DNA of 64,000 bases from Usnea hakonensis (Eukaryota > Ascomycota > Lecanoromycetes > Lecanorales > Parmeliaceae). This document shows positions 42,404-55,826 of this stretch, in pieces. Numbering within the stretch: position 1 is the stretch's first letter; each line of letters opens with the position of its first letter. The stretch lies in NCBI GenBank assembly GCA_013423325.1, contig BLJB01000069.1, positions 186,001-250,000 of the forward strand, given 5' to 3'. A program made the position numbers and the translations under genes. The notes below the pieces were generated by a model. It was not told the DNA's origin. It did not search any database and saw only the letters and a program-made list of their open reading frames with translations.

Positions 42404-43382
42404 GACTTTCGATATTAGGAGTCAACAATTTTCTGATTTGACGACTGCCCAAGATCTGGATGACTAAGGGTAGACGTGGGGCGATTTGGCGTTGTATGGA
42501 TAGAAGGAGATTTGGAGATTTCGCAGTTCAGCCTGGATGGAAGGTTTAACGACCAGCAGTGATAGCTTTTGCATTTGCAAATGAGAGGTTCTTTCCGACG
42601 ATGATGTTACGAATTTCGACCATTATTCCCCAGCTTTGACGCTCACTTTAACGGCATACCATTCGACTCTTTTTCGACCACGACTCCATTCCCGTCGACA
42701 CAACATTACCAAAAGTCACAAAACATTCTCTACTTCCACCAACAGCTGTTGACTGACCTAGAGACATCTCACCACCAAGGCTTCGAAGAGCATTCTAGTG
42801 GCTTCTAGTACAGCACATTTGCTTTAGTCTTGAATGACATTGACGAGCTCTCTAGGATGACATGGCTTTACATGAGCTAGCACGATAACATAGCATCTTG
42901 AGCATGCTTTGCGGGATCTTGGCTTGATGATGGCTTTTAGCTGCAATACCTCTAGGGCATAGATAGAAAAATTAAATGTTTTAATCATACAATACTTCTG
43001 ATGAAGCTTGGCGTATTTTTTTGGTGATGCGACTCTTATGCAATAACTACTTTACTCTATCTGGGTGACAGCAGTGACCATAAGGTAATGCTCATTGGTG
43101 GCACTAGCAGGGATCGGCGTCAAGTGCATCCGCCACACTAGCACCAGCTAGAGCGCGCTTGAGAACCTGTTCCCCAAGCTCATTCAGTGCATGATATATG
43201 AGTACTTTGATATGTAATCCCTTTGCGCTTCTCCGTTGTACATAAGTTACATCCAGTTGAGTTACCTTGCCTTCTAAGTATGTCATCCCCAGCTTCGCCT
43301 CTACATCTTTAGGTCCACGTCCCCATGCGTTCGCCAAGTGCCCGCAATCCTGTATATTCAGGATTCCCTCAAGCCTGTCACG
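42404..43382. other. Intergenic region between Wee1 and the CIA84-like gene
   Basis: 979 bp. A minus-strand open frame at 43104-43337 looks partly protein-like but has no ATG and overlaps the promoter; it is not called. Otherwise nothing is recognised. Confidence 0.45.
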
Positions 43383-45872
43383 ATGCGCTCCCAGCTCACG
43401 CGCTATACTCTCCGACGGATAGTTAATAATGAATTATACTCAAATACGCCATGCTGGTTCCCCGCCACCCCTCACTGCCTGCGGGCGTTGCGGGGTCCCG
43501 ACCCTCCCAGAAGAAGTCTGTTTGGATTTGGACGCAAGCCAAAGCGTCAGCCAAAGCCCGTCGACTTTGAGCCTGGTTTCGAGTCAATGTTAGATTTGAG
43601 CAACAGATTGAGCATGGAGGTCAGAGCGCCACCTTCTCGGCAATTGGCGCAGGCATTTGTGGATTTCTTTCGCTCTAAGCACAGGGCTGCGCTGGCATTG
43701 GAGGACATACAAGCTCGACACGCTCTTCACACATTCCAATATCTACAGAGGACCGACAGCGAAGACGTACATTTTGGACTTGCGAGCGAGGAATTGAGGA
43801 TGGCGCTGGGAACGTTGAAGTATGTGGGGCGAAAGAACTATGTGTATGAGGCGCGCAATACCCTGGCCAGAGCGATATTCGAGGAATTGAAGAAGAGGAG
43901 GGAGACCTCGACGGATGAGCAACAGCCACCTGTATCATTTGATCAAGATCTCCTGCCATTCATACAAGTCATGGCACGATTTGGTGATGCCCTTTACGCC
44001 CGAGATCTTGTTGAAGAGCATTGGGAAGACTGTCTGAAGCATGTGGGAGCTCTTCCGTGGTCTCGAGTAGTAAGAGGTTTGATACTAGAGAACAATGTGG
44101 AAGAGTTGCAGAAGACTGTCGATATGATGCAAAAGTACAACATACCGTTCGATCCTAAGTTTCACGAAAATATCACTGTATTCTATGCTCGGCAAGCAAA
44201 TATGGAAATGACAAAGAAGTGGTATCAACATCCTATCGCTTATAAAAGGGCACCTACGAATCTCACGAATGTTGCTGTGCTAAAATTGTGTATCAGCCAA
44301 GGCGAGATTGAATGGGGGGATCCTATTTTCAAATCACTTGTAGAAAGATCGCCGGAAGAGAAAGCGCCATGGGATGTGATCTTCCAATGGGCGGCTGCTG
44401 AAGGCAGAAGCGTCGACGAGGTCGAGAAAATGATGCAGGTCATGGTACGGCGGCAAGAAGAGAAAGGGTCAACATTTTCATTGGACATGGAGACTTTCAA
44501 TGGCTTGATTGAACTTGCAAACTCGAGAAACGACTCATACACCGCCGAACGGTATGTAGCGCTAGGTCGACAATGGGGATTTTCACCCAATGCGCGAACC
44601 TACCTCTTACAACTTGATTATCGAATAAAGGTTGGGGACCTTGGTGGCGCAAGGGCTGCTTACTCTCATCTTCGAGGTGAAGAAGTCATCGACTCGGAGG
44701 ATCTTCCTCTCTTAAATAAGCTCATCCGCGCTCTTTGCGTAGAAAAGCGACAGAATTACGACGCTGTAATGGGCCTTGTGGAAGACTTGGAGGAACGTAA
44801 AGCACGCTTCGAGCCTGAAACGGTGGCTTCACTCTCCCTTCTCCGCCTCGAACGCGGCGAGATGGAAGATCTAGTCGACCTTCTTAATACACACGTCTTC
44901 CACTATGACCTCGACCAGCGCGCTCCGATATGCGAAGTCCTTGTATCCCACATTTTGGATCATAATACCCCAACCTCTCGCGCTTGGGACACGTACAACA
45001 TCCTGCGGGTGACGTTCCCCGAGATTGACATCCCTCTGCGAACGTCTCTCATGCAACATTTCTTCACCCGCCAGCGTTCTGACATGGCCACCCACGTCTT
45101 CGGCCACATGCGCCAACAGCAAATCAAATCCTTGCGCCCTACCGTCCCCACCTATGTAGCCTGTCTCTCCGGCATAGCCAAAGCTGGAGATCTGGAATCT
45201 CTAAGAATCGTCCATAATATGATGAAGCTGGATTCTGAGTTTGACCCCAATACGCAACTAAATAACGCCTTTATGCTCGCTTACACGGGCTGCGGGGAAC
45301 CTGGAAATGCGCGAGGTTTCTGGGAGGATATCGTCCATTCGAGAGAGGGGCCGAGCTATGCTAGTATCCAGATAGCGTTGAGAGCATGTGAGAGGATGGG
45401 GAGTGGCCAGAAGGTGGCGAAGGATATTTGGGGGAGGTTGAAGAGGTTCGAGATCGAGGTTACAAGAGAAATTTATGCCGCATATGTGGGGGCTTTGGCC
45501 GGACACAATCTATTCACTGAGTGTGTCGAGCTGATCAATGACGCGGAAAGGCAGGCAGAGTATAAGCCTGATGCTCTTCTGTAAGTTCGCTAGCCCCTTT
45601 TCTCTTCGATCGGAGATTTCTTGGATCTTTTGGAATATCACAGGCTGACTTGGAGTAGTATCGGCACCTTTTATAATGCCGTCAGGGGCGACAAGAATAG
45701 GCAGAAGGTCAAGGAGTGGGTTTGGGCAGCGTATCCGGAAGCTTACGAGGAGCTACTGAAATTGGGTTATTGTGAAGTCGCGCAGAGCATTGGTACAGAT
45801 GTGGACAAGATTGTGCTTCCGAGCCAGAAATTGTTCGATATCGGAGCTATTGGAAGAGATGTGGAACCTTGA
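43383..45872 (+). CDS. cia84: Mitochondrial PPR protein, CIA84-like complex I assembly factor
   Basis: Two exons: 43383..45580 and 45659..45872 (78-bp GT-AG intron); 803 aa. ATG 43383 is chosen over 43338 because it starts a clear mitochondrial presequence, MRSQLTRYTLRRIVNN (basic, no acidic residues). The remainder is helical pentatricopeptide-like repeats (for example NLTNVAVLKLCISQGEIEWG, TFNGLIELANSRNDSYTAER and PTYVACLSGIAKAGDLESLR). The overall shape and segments such as SRQLAQAFVDFFRSKHRAAL fit fungal complex I intermediate-associated protein 84, which helps assemble the complex I membrane arm. The CIA84 call rests on remembered family character; an RNA-processing PPR protein is the alternative. 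Confidence 0.75.
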
Positions 45873-46617
45873 ACGTCGGGAATGTGACAGAGTCCGATCT
45901 ACTCTAGCAGAGAAGAGCAAGATCCGCTTTCTCTCCGCGCACATGAAGTTCTGGTCCACCTTGACCTCTATCAAAATTGGTCGAAACGAGTCCTATCCCA
46001 ATCTTCATACCATCTCTAGCTATTCAGATCATTGGAAGCTAGCACTCCTAGGTCGGAGACTGTGCAAAACCAAAACCTGCTGCCCAAGAACAGTAAGCGG
46101 CAGATCAAACACGTCGACTCGATCCCTCCACCAAAATCACAGCACTGGCATCATGAAGACATATCTCCACAGATTTTGAGGTATCATGTAAATAGCAATA
46201 TAATCAAGCTAGGTGGTGAGCTTATAGACCGGGACAGAATGCTCTTCTACTTAGGTTTGAAGAGTAGTAGCCTCTCAAGGATAGGTCGGTCGCTCGCTAC
46301 ATCATCTTGGTAAATATCTTTCAGGTGATCACACAAATCAACAATACAATTCCCATAACTCATTTCCTGCATGAATGATCTTCTTCTACTCACAAAGGGA
46401 ACAAAAGGTAATAGCTGGATATCATGGCGCGAAGCATTCCAATTAGGTCCAATATATCCAGTAACTGCCCCATTGACGGCGTGATAGATATAATCAACGC
46501 AATCCCCATCACCATTCCATCTCAGTGCGCCATAACTTCCTCCTCACAACCGTCATACCACTAACAGACATTCCTCCCCAGGCCTAATCACCATCGCACC
46601 CCCATCAACATCCATAA
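45873..46617. other. Convergent 3' intergenic region
   Basis: 745 bp between the 3' ends of the CIA84-like and NACHT genes. There is no supported gene; short frames are chance. Confidence 0.5.
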
Positions 46618-49600
46618 TCAAACGGGATGATAGATATCACAGCCGTCATCCGCGTCAAACTCTTCCAAAAGGCCCGTAACCCTGCGTCCGGGCGGTCCCA
46701 TCCTCTCCTCGCCCTCCTTATCAAGCACATTGATCCAAGCCCCCAAATCCCGCTCGCTCAGATAAACTCCGATGGGCGGCGACGCCTTTGGCCCGGAGCG
46801 CGGACCGATGAGCAATGTCGCGTTCCGCGTGGCGGCGTCGGAACCCTGCGGAGGAGGAGGAGGAGCGGAGGCTGGGTCTGGGGGAGGGAAAAAGTGGACG
46901 GAACGCTCTCGGGCGGAACGGGGGAGGAAGATTGTCTCGCGGGGGGTGGTGATGAGAGGGGGCGAACGGGGAGATGGTTCTGCGGTGGGGTGCTGCGTGG
47001 CTGGGCTGTGTTTTGGGGGAGGGAGAGGGACGCGGTAAACGCGAAGTTTGGGGCCGGTCAAGGTGAAGAATGCGGCGGTGGGGGTCCATGTCCATGTGTA
47101 TGGAAGGATTGAAATTAAGGGGTTGGTCCATGTTCCCAATGCGTGAGATTGTCTTGACAGAATCGTAGGGTGGCCTTTGGCTGGACTAGCACTTGAGAGT
47201 TGCATAGTGGTGATATGGAATGTTAGGTTGTAGTGCTTCTTTCGAGGGCCGCTGTTGGTAGACTTCGAAGGGCGTCGATGAGCCTCTACACTTCCTACAT
47301 GCAAGTAGTCCCCCTTCGGAGAGAAGAAGACGTCAATGCTTATTTGGCGCGCTAGGTTGAGAGTATCAGCAACTTTTTAACTGTAAGTGGGGTACTCTGT
47401 AGCAGAAGTCATACCTTTGCTCGAAGTTACCTTGAACGACTGCTCTGAAAAGCGTTGCCTTTTACTTGTATTCGTGTTGCTACAGTCTACGAAAAGGAGT
47501 TTCCCGGCGCAGATTGGCCACACCACCAGAGGTAGCAGAGGATGAATGGCCGGCGCAGACCGATGAAGCGTCGTACCCTCCAACACAGAGCGAGCAAAGA
47601 TAGGCTTCTCCATGGTCGAATTTATATTGAAAATGAGAATCTCTTGGCCAGGGACAAAGCGACTCCAAGTGATGACGGATACAACGCCAGTACCGCTGAC
47701 TTCTTCGTAAAGTTGATGTTCTTTGTCGTAACACCACTCTCCGTTTTTGACGCACCGGTGGCACACGTCATAGTTCGTCCCGTCACATATAGGACAATGA
47801 TACCAGGTCTGACGTAAAATCTCGTTGCACTGATCGCATACTTTGATCTTGGCCGATGGTTGGCCTTCTATTTCGACAGGATATGTGTACTCGCTTCGGA
47901 AACCCAGGCCATTGTCTCCCATAGTCTGCCGGTCATGGACTTCGCTATCGGAAGATTCCGAGGAAGGAGCCTGGAGAAGTGAGCTGGAACCACTCTCATC
48001 AGTATCAGTATCCTCGGCCTTCTCAAGCGAGGAAATTGAATCAGAGCCGTCGCAGCTTTCGGCAGACCTTGAATCCGCATCGAAATCATTCGTCTCTGAG
48101 CCACCGCTCACAGACTCGTGATCTGACTTTTCATCCGTGCTCTCACTGTCATCCGATATCGATCTCAAAGAGGGACTTGAGCCTCTGGACTTCAGAGAGC
48201 TTCTATCGGAGAACGCAGGCGTCTCATCGTCTACCTTGTCATGTTCCAAGTCCCATCGATCGGAATCGCTTCCTCTTCTTGGGAATCCTCGTTTTCTTTC
48301 GCGGCACTTGTAAGACTCCTTTTCCGATAGCTCTTTTTTGGGTATCCTTCGCCTACAGATGACGAGCAAGTTGCCTTGATGCGCAATCTCTTCACAATAT
48401 TCCCTCAATGGAGCCGCATCTTCCGGGATGGTGGTTAGAGGGTTCACTGGGCTCTTGGAATCCGAAACACTCTCATTCGCCGAATCTTCTGCTCGATCGC
48501 CAGTTACCGTCATCCCAGGGGTTTTGGATCCGGCGAGCGTGTACTGCAAGGCTTGGGAGTCCGCTTTCCTGAACAAGATACGAGATCCGACTCGTAGTCC
48601 GATTCCACTATCCAATGGAGCAACAGTCCCGGGGTTGATGGCAGACGTAGACTGAGGTATGAAAGACACCTTCCGAGAACAAGGTGCGTTATAAAGTGAC
48701 CATTGCACATCTGCGCAAGACACATCAACGATCCCCGAATCGATAAGGGACGGGCTTTTTGTGCCATCGATGTGCCATCTCTCGACAGAAATCTTTAGAT
48801 TCCCAGTTTTGCACTCACTGTGATCAGTCAGTGCCAAAGGATTTCCCATGTTTCTGGCGAAATGAATACCTACCTGTTTGAATGGGCTTTGCAAAGGGCG
48901 AGCTCGTTTCCAGCAGGAGACAAGGCATGGAAGTAAATCAAATCCTTGATAGATTCCGCGGTCTCAGAGAGTGTGTCCGGAGACATAAAATGAAAGCTGT
49001 GGTATCGTTCTCTTTTATTCTGTAGGAAGTGTGGCGGACCTAAAGCTCTCCAGAAGCAGCGGTCGATCTCCCCATTGAACTCTGAAGTCAAGCCGAGCTG
49101 CAAAAGCTCACTCCACTCGTAAATGAAATCATTGAACTGAGGAAGAATTTGGGATGAGTTGCAATTAAGGCGTCCCGCACAATCTGGCAAGATTTTCTTC
49201 ATACGTATAGGCTGCCCCGTGATTTGGTCGAACTTAAGCAAGAAGTGTCCTATGATGGATAGGCTCTGAACTTGGATCAAAGTCTGAAAATTTGGAGACA
49301 ACAAAAATTGCCGTAGTCGGTCCTGAGATTCAGACGACGATGTCTTCTCGTCGCAATGGCGATACCAGTATTTTGCTGCGTACAATAGCAACTGATGCTC
49401 CAAGGTACTCTCGCCCAACCAAGTTGTGAATTCATAGTGGTTTCTTTTCTCCAGCAGTCTGGAATAGCGTGGCTGAAAAAGGTATTTCACACAAGAATCG
49501 CAGATCAGGCCAGGCGACACAGCACGCTCTTCTGGCTTGACGTCTTCTGTTTCCGCCTCCCCTCGCAGGAACTTAAAGACGGCCGAGTGACTTAATTCAA

Positions 49601-52286
49601 GTGTGCCATCTTCGCTGTCTTCTTCCTGGATGAATCGCACTAGCCGAGAACATTCCTTGCGTATGGTTGTCAAACTTACAAATTTTGATCTACTGATATC
49701 TTCATCCGGAGCAGACCGAAGAATCGCAACGGCTTCCCTCAACTCAAGAAGTCGGAGAGGACGCTTAGTGTAGGTCAGGAGTGAAAGTATGATCCTGACA
49801 TATTCATTAGCACTAGTGACTGTGAAACGACGCGTCGTAGACCAACTTCCACAGGGGTAAATTCGAGTGTAAGGCCCTTCTCTTTTTGCTTTGCTTTTCA
49901 TACTCCGTGATAATTCCTCGGTAAATGTCATCCATCTTCGTGGGCAGACCTCGGCAAGCCAGATATATCATGTCTTCGGCATCTTCGGCCTCTTCCCTGA
50001 GATCTGAGATCATCGAGCTAGCCCAGAGGAAGCTTCCTGCAACTTCTGTCTCCATGGATGATTGGACTAGCATACGAGCAAACCTATCTCCATTCGCTGA
50101 TTCAGGAATAGCTGCTGCAAAGTATGCCTTTATATCAGCCTCTGTGTCTATGATATTGATTTCTTTTTCCACAATCTGGGTGTTGTGCAGCTTTCTCATG
50201 TAGTCCTCTATTTGAGGTAGAGGCTGGCTACCAAACCAAAGCCTTGTTTTATGTGGCACATTAGCCGTCTCTGCAATCAGAAAATCGACAAGGTCTCGGA
50301 TATCTAGATCGTTCGACGCTTCGTCTAGGCCATCGATGAAAATATATGTCTTGTCGAGTTCCGACAAGAGATTTGATATCAGATTCTCGAAGACTCCATT
50401 GTCGTCTTTGCATTCTTCAATCAGAGCGATGATGTGGTCAGGAATGTCATTCCTGACATCCTCTAAAGATCTAGTCAACTGGTAAACTAGATTTTGCAGG
50501 ATATGCACTTTTGAGACCTCGGTACCCTTCTTGAGGAATTCAATCGCTGTCGATGGAGGGTTGGACTCTTGACGCATTCTTTCGATAGCTGATGCGCACA
50601 AAAATGATTTGCCGGCACCCTGTCTCCCGTTGAGCCAGAATACTGGCGCATCGCATTGGTCGGCCGTCCACCTTTGAAACTCTGGAGAATCGAAGAGCCA
50701 TTCACATGAGCTTGGATGGCGCTCTTTGATCATTTCACGAAGCAAGTCACGGCTTCGGCTTGAGTCCCCTCTGATAGAATCGAAAGCCTTCCTTCGACGA
50801 CTCTCTGCTGACTGTCAGTCAAATCCAATAGAGCGACATTCGAGACACTAACCTCGCTCTTGAAGCTTACGATTCGCAATTTCCTTCTCCATTGAAATTC
50901 TCGACTTTTCTTGCTTTTCAACCAGCTCGCTGAGGCGCTCTGCGGCAATTTTCTGCCGTTCCTCGAGGTTCTTCCATCGACTTTCGTTCAGCTTTCTCTC
51001 TTCTGCAGCAGCAGCTCGCTCGATCACTGCCTCAACATGCTTCTCCCCAAACTTTGTCTTGATATCTTCCACCAAGCCTCTTGATTCATTTTGTAGCTCT
51101 TTTTCTGCAAAGTTGCAAACCCTGTCGATGGCGTCGGCATCTTCTTTGAGTTGGTCGAGTATCTTTTTTAACTTGCTGGGAAAGATCGCACGGGCGAGTT
51201 GCGTAAATGCTAAAGGGTTCTATTTTTCAGGAAACATTAAAAATGAAAATCTGAGCGTATGCCACTCACATGGGCGCCTGAGTTCTTTTGTTACTCGATA
51301 CCAAAAGACCAAGATGTTCTTGTATGATCTAGCCAGAACTTTCTGTACACTGGGAGTAGTGTATGGGGTGACTGAGTAGATTTCCTTGCATGAAGCTAGC
51401 TGGAAGATATGATCTGATAGTCTTTCAAGCTCGTTCTGTATTTGCTCAAAGACGGTACTGAATCTCTGAGCCCACTTGGCTCTGTCTATTAGCTCGCATT
51501 CATACATCCAGTATATGTACTTACATCCATCATGAATTTGAGTCCCCCCCAAACGGCCGCAAGAGGCGCGGCTTGGGGGACACACGAAACGGTTGTCACT
51601 GATCTCATATGAACACTTCTCTAGTCATATAAACATGGTGGACAAAATATACCTATGCCACCAACGACCCCGGAGAGTTCATCGAGAGCGTTGACCACCG
51701 GTATCAAATACTTCTTCCAGAAGTGACGGAGCTTTTGGTTCTCGCATTGTTTCACTAGAGTCTCTACTGCTTTCTGAAGTTCCTCGACGGAAGCGCTGCC
51801 ATTATTAAGCTCGATATCCCCAATGAATTGCTTCTTTTTGGGCTTTTTTCCAAGCTCGGTACAGTATTCTTTGAAAGCTGATTGGAAACTTGTGGGGTGG
51901 GGTCAGCACGGTACTTGGCGTCCAAATGCAGTTTAATCTCTTACCAGTCATCGCCCGCCTGCCCGTTGTCTGGTTTTAGCTCAGTGGAATGCATCTTGAC
52001 TCTTATGCATACCAGCAGGTCAATGACCGTTCTTTTGTCATATATAGAGGTTCTATAGATCTCCCCAAATCTTCTTCGAGCTCTGACCACGCTACTGGCG
52101 TAATAAAAACCCCTGTCGGAGATAAGACCGGGTGAAATATAGGCTAGTACCCATGCTAATCCTTCGCCCGTTTCGAGTAATAGGATGCCAGACAAGTGTG
52201 GAGAATGAAATGATTCGCAAGAACTGACCTGCATGGACATAAGGCTTCCACACGGGATAACCAAGGATCCTATCATACAGAGACAC
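46618..52286 (-). CDS. NACHT/STAND NLR-type protein with ZZ zinc finger
   Basis: Multi-exon, about 1,730 aa. Exons read on the minus strand include 52286..52229 (start not resolved), 52161..51945, 51888..51653, ..51270, 51209..50853, 50804..49847, 49794..48874, 48817..47415 and 47351..46618; the 51540-51652 junction is unclear. The N-terminal helical region (GLAWVLAYISPGLISDRGFY, SAFKEYCTELGKKPKKK, FWKKYLIPVVNALDELSG) is of the kind preceding fungal NACHT domains; a coiled coil follows. The NTPase has Walker A WLNGRQGAGKSFLC and Walker B YIFIDGLDEASND, then a winged-helix part (ILSLLTYTKRPLRLLELREA). A Ser/Asp/Glu-rich linker leads to a ZZ finger (VCDQCN, YHCPIC, YDVCHRC) and a beta-rich C-terminal domain. 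Such proteins act in non-self recognition and regulated cell death. Head-to-head with a AAA+ gene. Confidence 0.85.
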
Positions 52287-53131
52287 GTGTGTCCACCCTA
52301 GGCTTCGGATTGATCAATATATGCTAAGGCCTTTTGCGCCAATCAGTCCCCAATCACCGGAGACCCAAGTAGTGCTTACAAGGACACACTGTTCTCTCCA
52401 CCTACCTGCAAGGAGGTCCTAGAGGCCTAGACAATTGGGAGCCAAGCTCAGAACAAGTGGGTCATGATCCATTAGCTTTGGTCTTCTTTGTGCTCTCCAT
52501 AGCCTCGTTTCTCTGCTCCTCTTCCTTATCGCTCAACAACACAGATTTGCCTGACTACCGAATGAACCCATTGGTGCCACGAGTTAGATGCAAGCTTACG
52601 TGGATTGATCGGCTTCCTTGAATGACGAGATGCGTGTATAGTGTAGACTGATCGGATATGGCGGGTCCTATCAATCATAATTCCAATAATAATTGGGCGT
52701 AGAATTTGATGGAATTAGCACAGTATGCATCAGTGTTGACTATTGACTGTAGTGCATTGCGACGTTACCAAATCAAGACACAGTGCTGCCTAGAGCTCAG
52801 CCTTGTTCTTCCCCCCAAAGAAAGATTAATACCAAACGGATCAGCATTGCAAACTTTACGTGGTGTGTTCTGCTTGTGGGTTATGTTGTACAACATAGAA
52901 GCGGTCTGATCTGCTACCGGGAAATTCCCCGCTTTTTCTCCGCAAAAGGTACAACCTAGCATCTACAGTACTGGCTCCGTGCTACCCCGACATAATTTGC
53001 AGTCAGTAAAACACCTTAACTATCTATCGATCTCCCTTCTTCATATTCAGCTGTGTCTAAAGCGCACAAGTTGCTCTGAATTCCAGAACCCTCCGGAAGT
53101 TTCTGCTTTCCGCTCGGCAAGCCCAGAAAAC
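52287..53131. promoter_or_regulatory. Divergent intergenic region between the NACHT and AAA+ genes
   Basis: 845 bp. The first exon of the NACHT gene probably starts in here: the 52286 frame has no ATG before an upstream stop, and a CCTAG acceptor lies directly upstream. No TATA box or repeat is certain. The shared region would allow coregulation of the two ATPases. Confidence 0.5.
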
Positions 53132-55393
53132 ATGGAGGAACCTCCTATTGCAGATGGTCTGAAGATGAACGGCTTAGACCGTAAAAACTCGGTCGCGTTC
53201 AAAGATCCTCCTGGCCCTTCGGAACATAGAGAGAAAGAAAGGCACATGATTGGTCGGGCGGATCAAGTGTATGACTAGCGAAGACTCTACTGAGATTCCA
53301 AGATGCTGACTGCACTCAGATGGAACAAGTATGCCAGATATTATCTCACAGTCGGAGTAAGGTATGGGGCTTAATGCAGTGTAAAATTAGGCAAAAGCGT
53401 CGATTCGAATTTTTCGAGAGAAGACCTCCCAAACCGAGGAAGTTCAAGTTTACCAAGTACGTGATACTTGTTCGGCGAAAGATAAGCGGCGACGGGATGC
53501 CTACTGGCGTAGAAGAGGTTGACATCCGAGGGCCACTATTGCGACAGGCTCTACTAGAAATCCACAGCGATACCAGAGGATTCAGTTTTGATGAAGATCC
53601 TCCAATGGTCCTGTCATAAGCTCCCTTGCAACCATCATGTCTACTGACAGTCAGATGCAGATAGATCCAAAGTTGCTATTTCACTCACGTGACACCCTAG
53701 AAGCCTTGCTGAAGACCAAAAGCCCGGAGGAGCCCGAAGATGTATCCTTCATCTTTGAAATTGAAGCCGCTTTGAAATACATTAGAGAAGACTTTGATTC
53801 TACTTTCACTTCGCTGTCAATATTACTACCCAACAAGCAGATAACATATCCGATTTTGTGGACACTATTTCCTCCAAATACAATAGTATATGGCACTGAC
53901 AACCTTCGCAATCCGAGAGCGTGGCTTGTACTTGGCGCAGAAGAGCGAGAAGACAGAAATGGCAACGGGTACCTTCTGCTAGAGCCTGAGTATATTGACT
54001 ATGACGGCACCGATGTCGGCACTGTGTCCTCTAGGCCTCTGCATATACCAGCATTTCTTGGAGCTAAGAACATTTCCGATCTTCCCTACTTTCCCCTCGA
54101 ATACCATACCGATCCCGGTAATGCTCGAAAGAATCTACTCGAGATGGGCCGAAAGGCTATGAGCCTTCATGGAAGGCGCTTGATGGAGTACAGTGGTCAT
54201 GCTTTGAAGGAAGTGCCACCCCCGCGCGGCATTGCTAAGTTCAACGTGCGTGGAAGTCTTCACCCTTTTCACAAGTTGTATTGCTATATATCTTCTTCCG
54301 CGAATTCTCCCTTGGCTAATTTTATATTTGTTTAAGGTTCATGGCAGAATAATGCTAGACCCAGAGGTATTCGAGAAATTGAATCCTGAGAGCGATTCTA
54401 TCTCAGTTCCGTCAGTGATACCACTCAACAAGAACAAACTCACAGACGAGCAAATCATGACCGTAAATACCGTTCTACTCGGCTTTAGTCTCGGCGATAA
54501 AATATGGGGTACGCAAGACCCTATAGCTAGCAATAAGACATTATCTGATTCCTGCAAAAGGCGCTTTCGCCGTTTCACAGACTCACGACGTGGCTTGGAA
54601 CGAAGAAATATTCAAATCTCTCGTACTGGAAGTAGACCAAAGAGACCTGGTGCATGATCTCGTCCAGGCCCATCAGTCAAATGGCAACGAGCAGGTGTTC
54701 GACGATGTCGTTCGAGGCAAAGGCAAAGGCCTCGTTGGACTTCTAACGGGTCCCCCTGGTGTTGGTAAGACACTGACAGCTGAGGCTGTCGCCGAGGTGA
54801 CAAAACGTCCGCTCTACATGATCAGTTCCGGGGAATTGGGTGCTCAGTCATCGGATGTGCACGACAAGCTGAAAGTTGTTCTTGAGCTTGCAGAGCTCTG
54901 GGATGCTGTTCTACTCTTGGATGAAGCAGACGTCTTCCTCGCTGAAAGAAACGACGCGGATCTATCACGTAACGCCATCACTTCAATATTTTTGCGCGAA
55001 TTGGAATACTACCAAGGTATCTTGATTCTCACAACAAACCGCATGAAGACGTTTGATTCTGCTTTCGAAAGTCGCATCCATTTTTGCCTCGAGTACCCTG
55101 ATCTAGACAGCAAGGCTCGCGAGACCGTATGGCGGAATTTCATCAATAAAGCGAGATTGAACAGCAAGGTTCAGATTGATCTGACTGATGCCAGTATCCG
55201 AGAGCTGGCCAAAATTGAGCTTAATGGTCGACAGATCAAGAACATTTTGAGCGTATCGCAGGCTGTAGCGATGAAAAGGAACACGACGTTGGGCGAAAAT
55301 AGTATCCGAATGACCATCAAGCTCACACAGAACTTTGATAAGACCAAAGAGCACTTGAAGGAGCAGCGCGACCTTGCAATCTGTAAGAAGTAA
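53132..55393 (+). CDS. AAA+ ATPase, fungal DUF7025-type architecture
   Basis: Five exons: 53132..53266, 53320..53607, 53655..54245, 54337..54508 and 54561..55393; introns of 53, 47, 91 and 52 bp; 672 aa. The N-terminal half has the mixed alpha-beta domain usual in this fungal family (ITYPILWTLFPPNTIVYGTD, EYIDYDGTDVGTV, GRIMLDPEVFEKLNP). The C-terminal AAA domain has Walker A GPPGVGKTLTAEAVAE, Walker B AVLLLDEADVFLAER, sensor 1 LILTTNRMKTFD, an FESRIHFCLEYPDL arginine-finger region and a lid ELNGRQIKNILSVSQAVA. Substrates are unknown. The intron 2 donor (GTCCTG) is weak; it was chosen because it keeps frame and removes an in-frame stop. It is divergent from the NACHT gene. Confidence 0.88.
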
Positions 55394-55826
55394 TGATCAG
55401 ACTGAGCAAATAGAGAAGAGATTCCTCAGGCAGGATCTTCTGATTTCGAAAAGAATGCAATTTCTTGGCACTTACACCTGACATGTATTCGTCTTTTTTA
55501 GTATACACCAGTAATTGCAGATACTCGAGAGAGCGAGGCAGCTTGGCTTTTTTCCTTTGCTTTACTTATCAATTATCATTGGATCTTGTAATCTAATGAG
55601 ATGTTTTTAAAGTACACTGATTTACTCTGCCCTTACTTATTAAAGTAGAAGTCAAAGTATACGCGCTTGGCGCGGGAGACGCCAACCTTGACTTTTGCAG
55701 AGAGTCAGATCAAGCCTGTATCACGCCCTCAAGTCTCCCCCAGTCTGGGATCATACCTATGTTTACCACCCAAATATCGCATTGGCGCGCTTCAACCTCC
55801 TCCGGTCTCTCTACCGGAAGAGTCAG
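55394..55826. other. Intergenic region upstream of the DDHD gene
   Basis: 433 bp between two + strand genes. An open frame runs through the end of this region into the DDHD start, but upstream codons show no conservation I can recognise. Confidence 0.4.

Noticed and set aside
43104..43337. Minus-strand open frame (77 aa) upstream of the CIA84-like gene
   Set aside because: It looks mildly protein-like but has no ATG start, no domain and overlaps the CIA84-like promoter; a donor-like GTAACT interrupts it without a matching exon.
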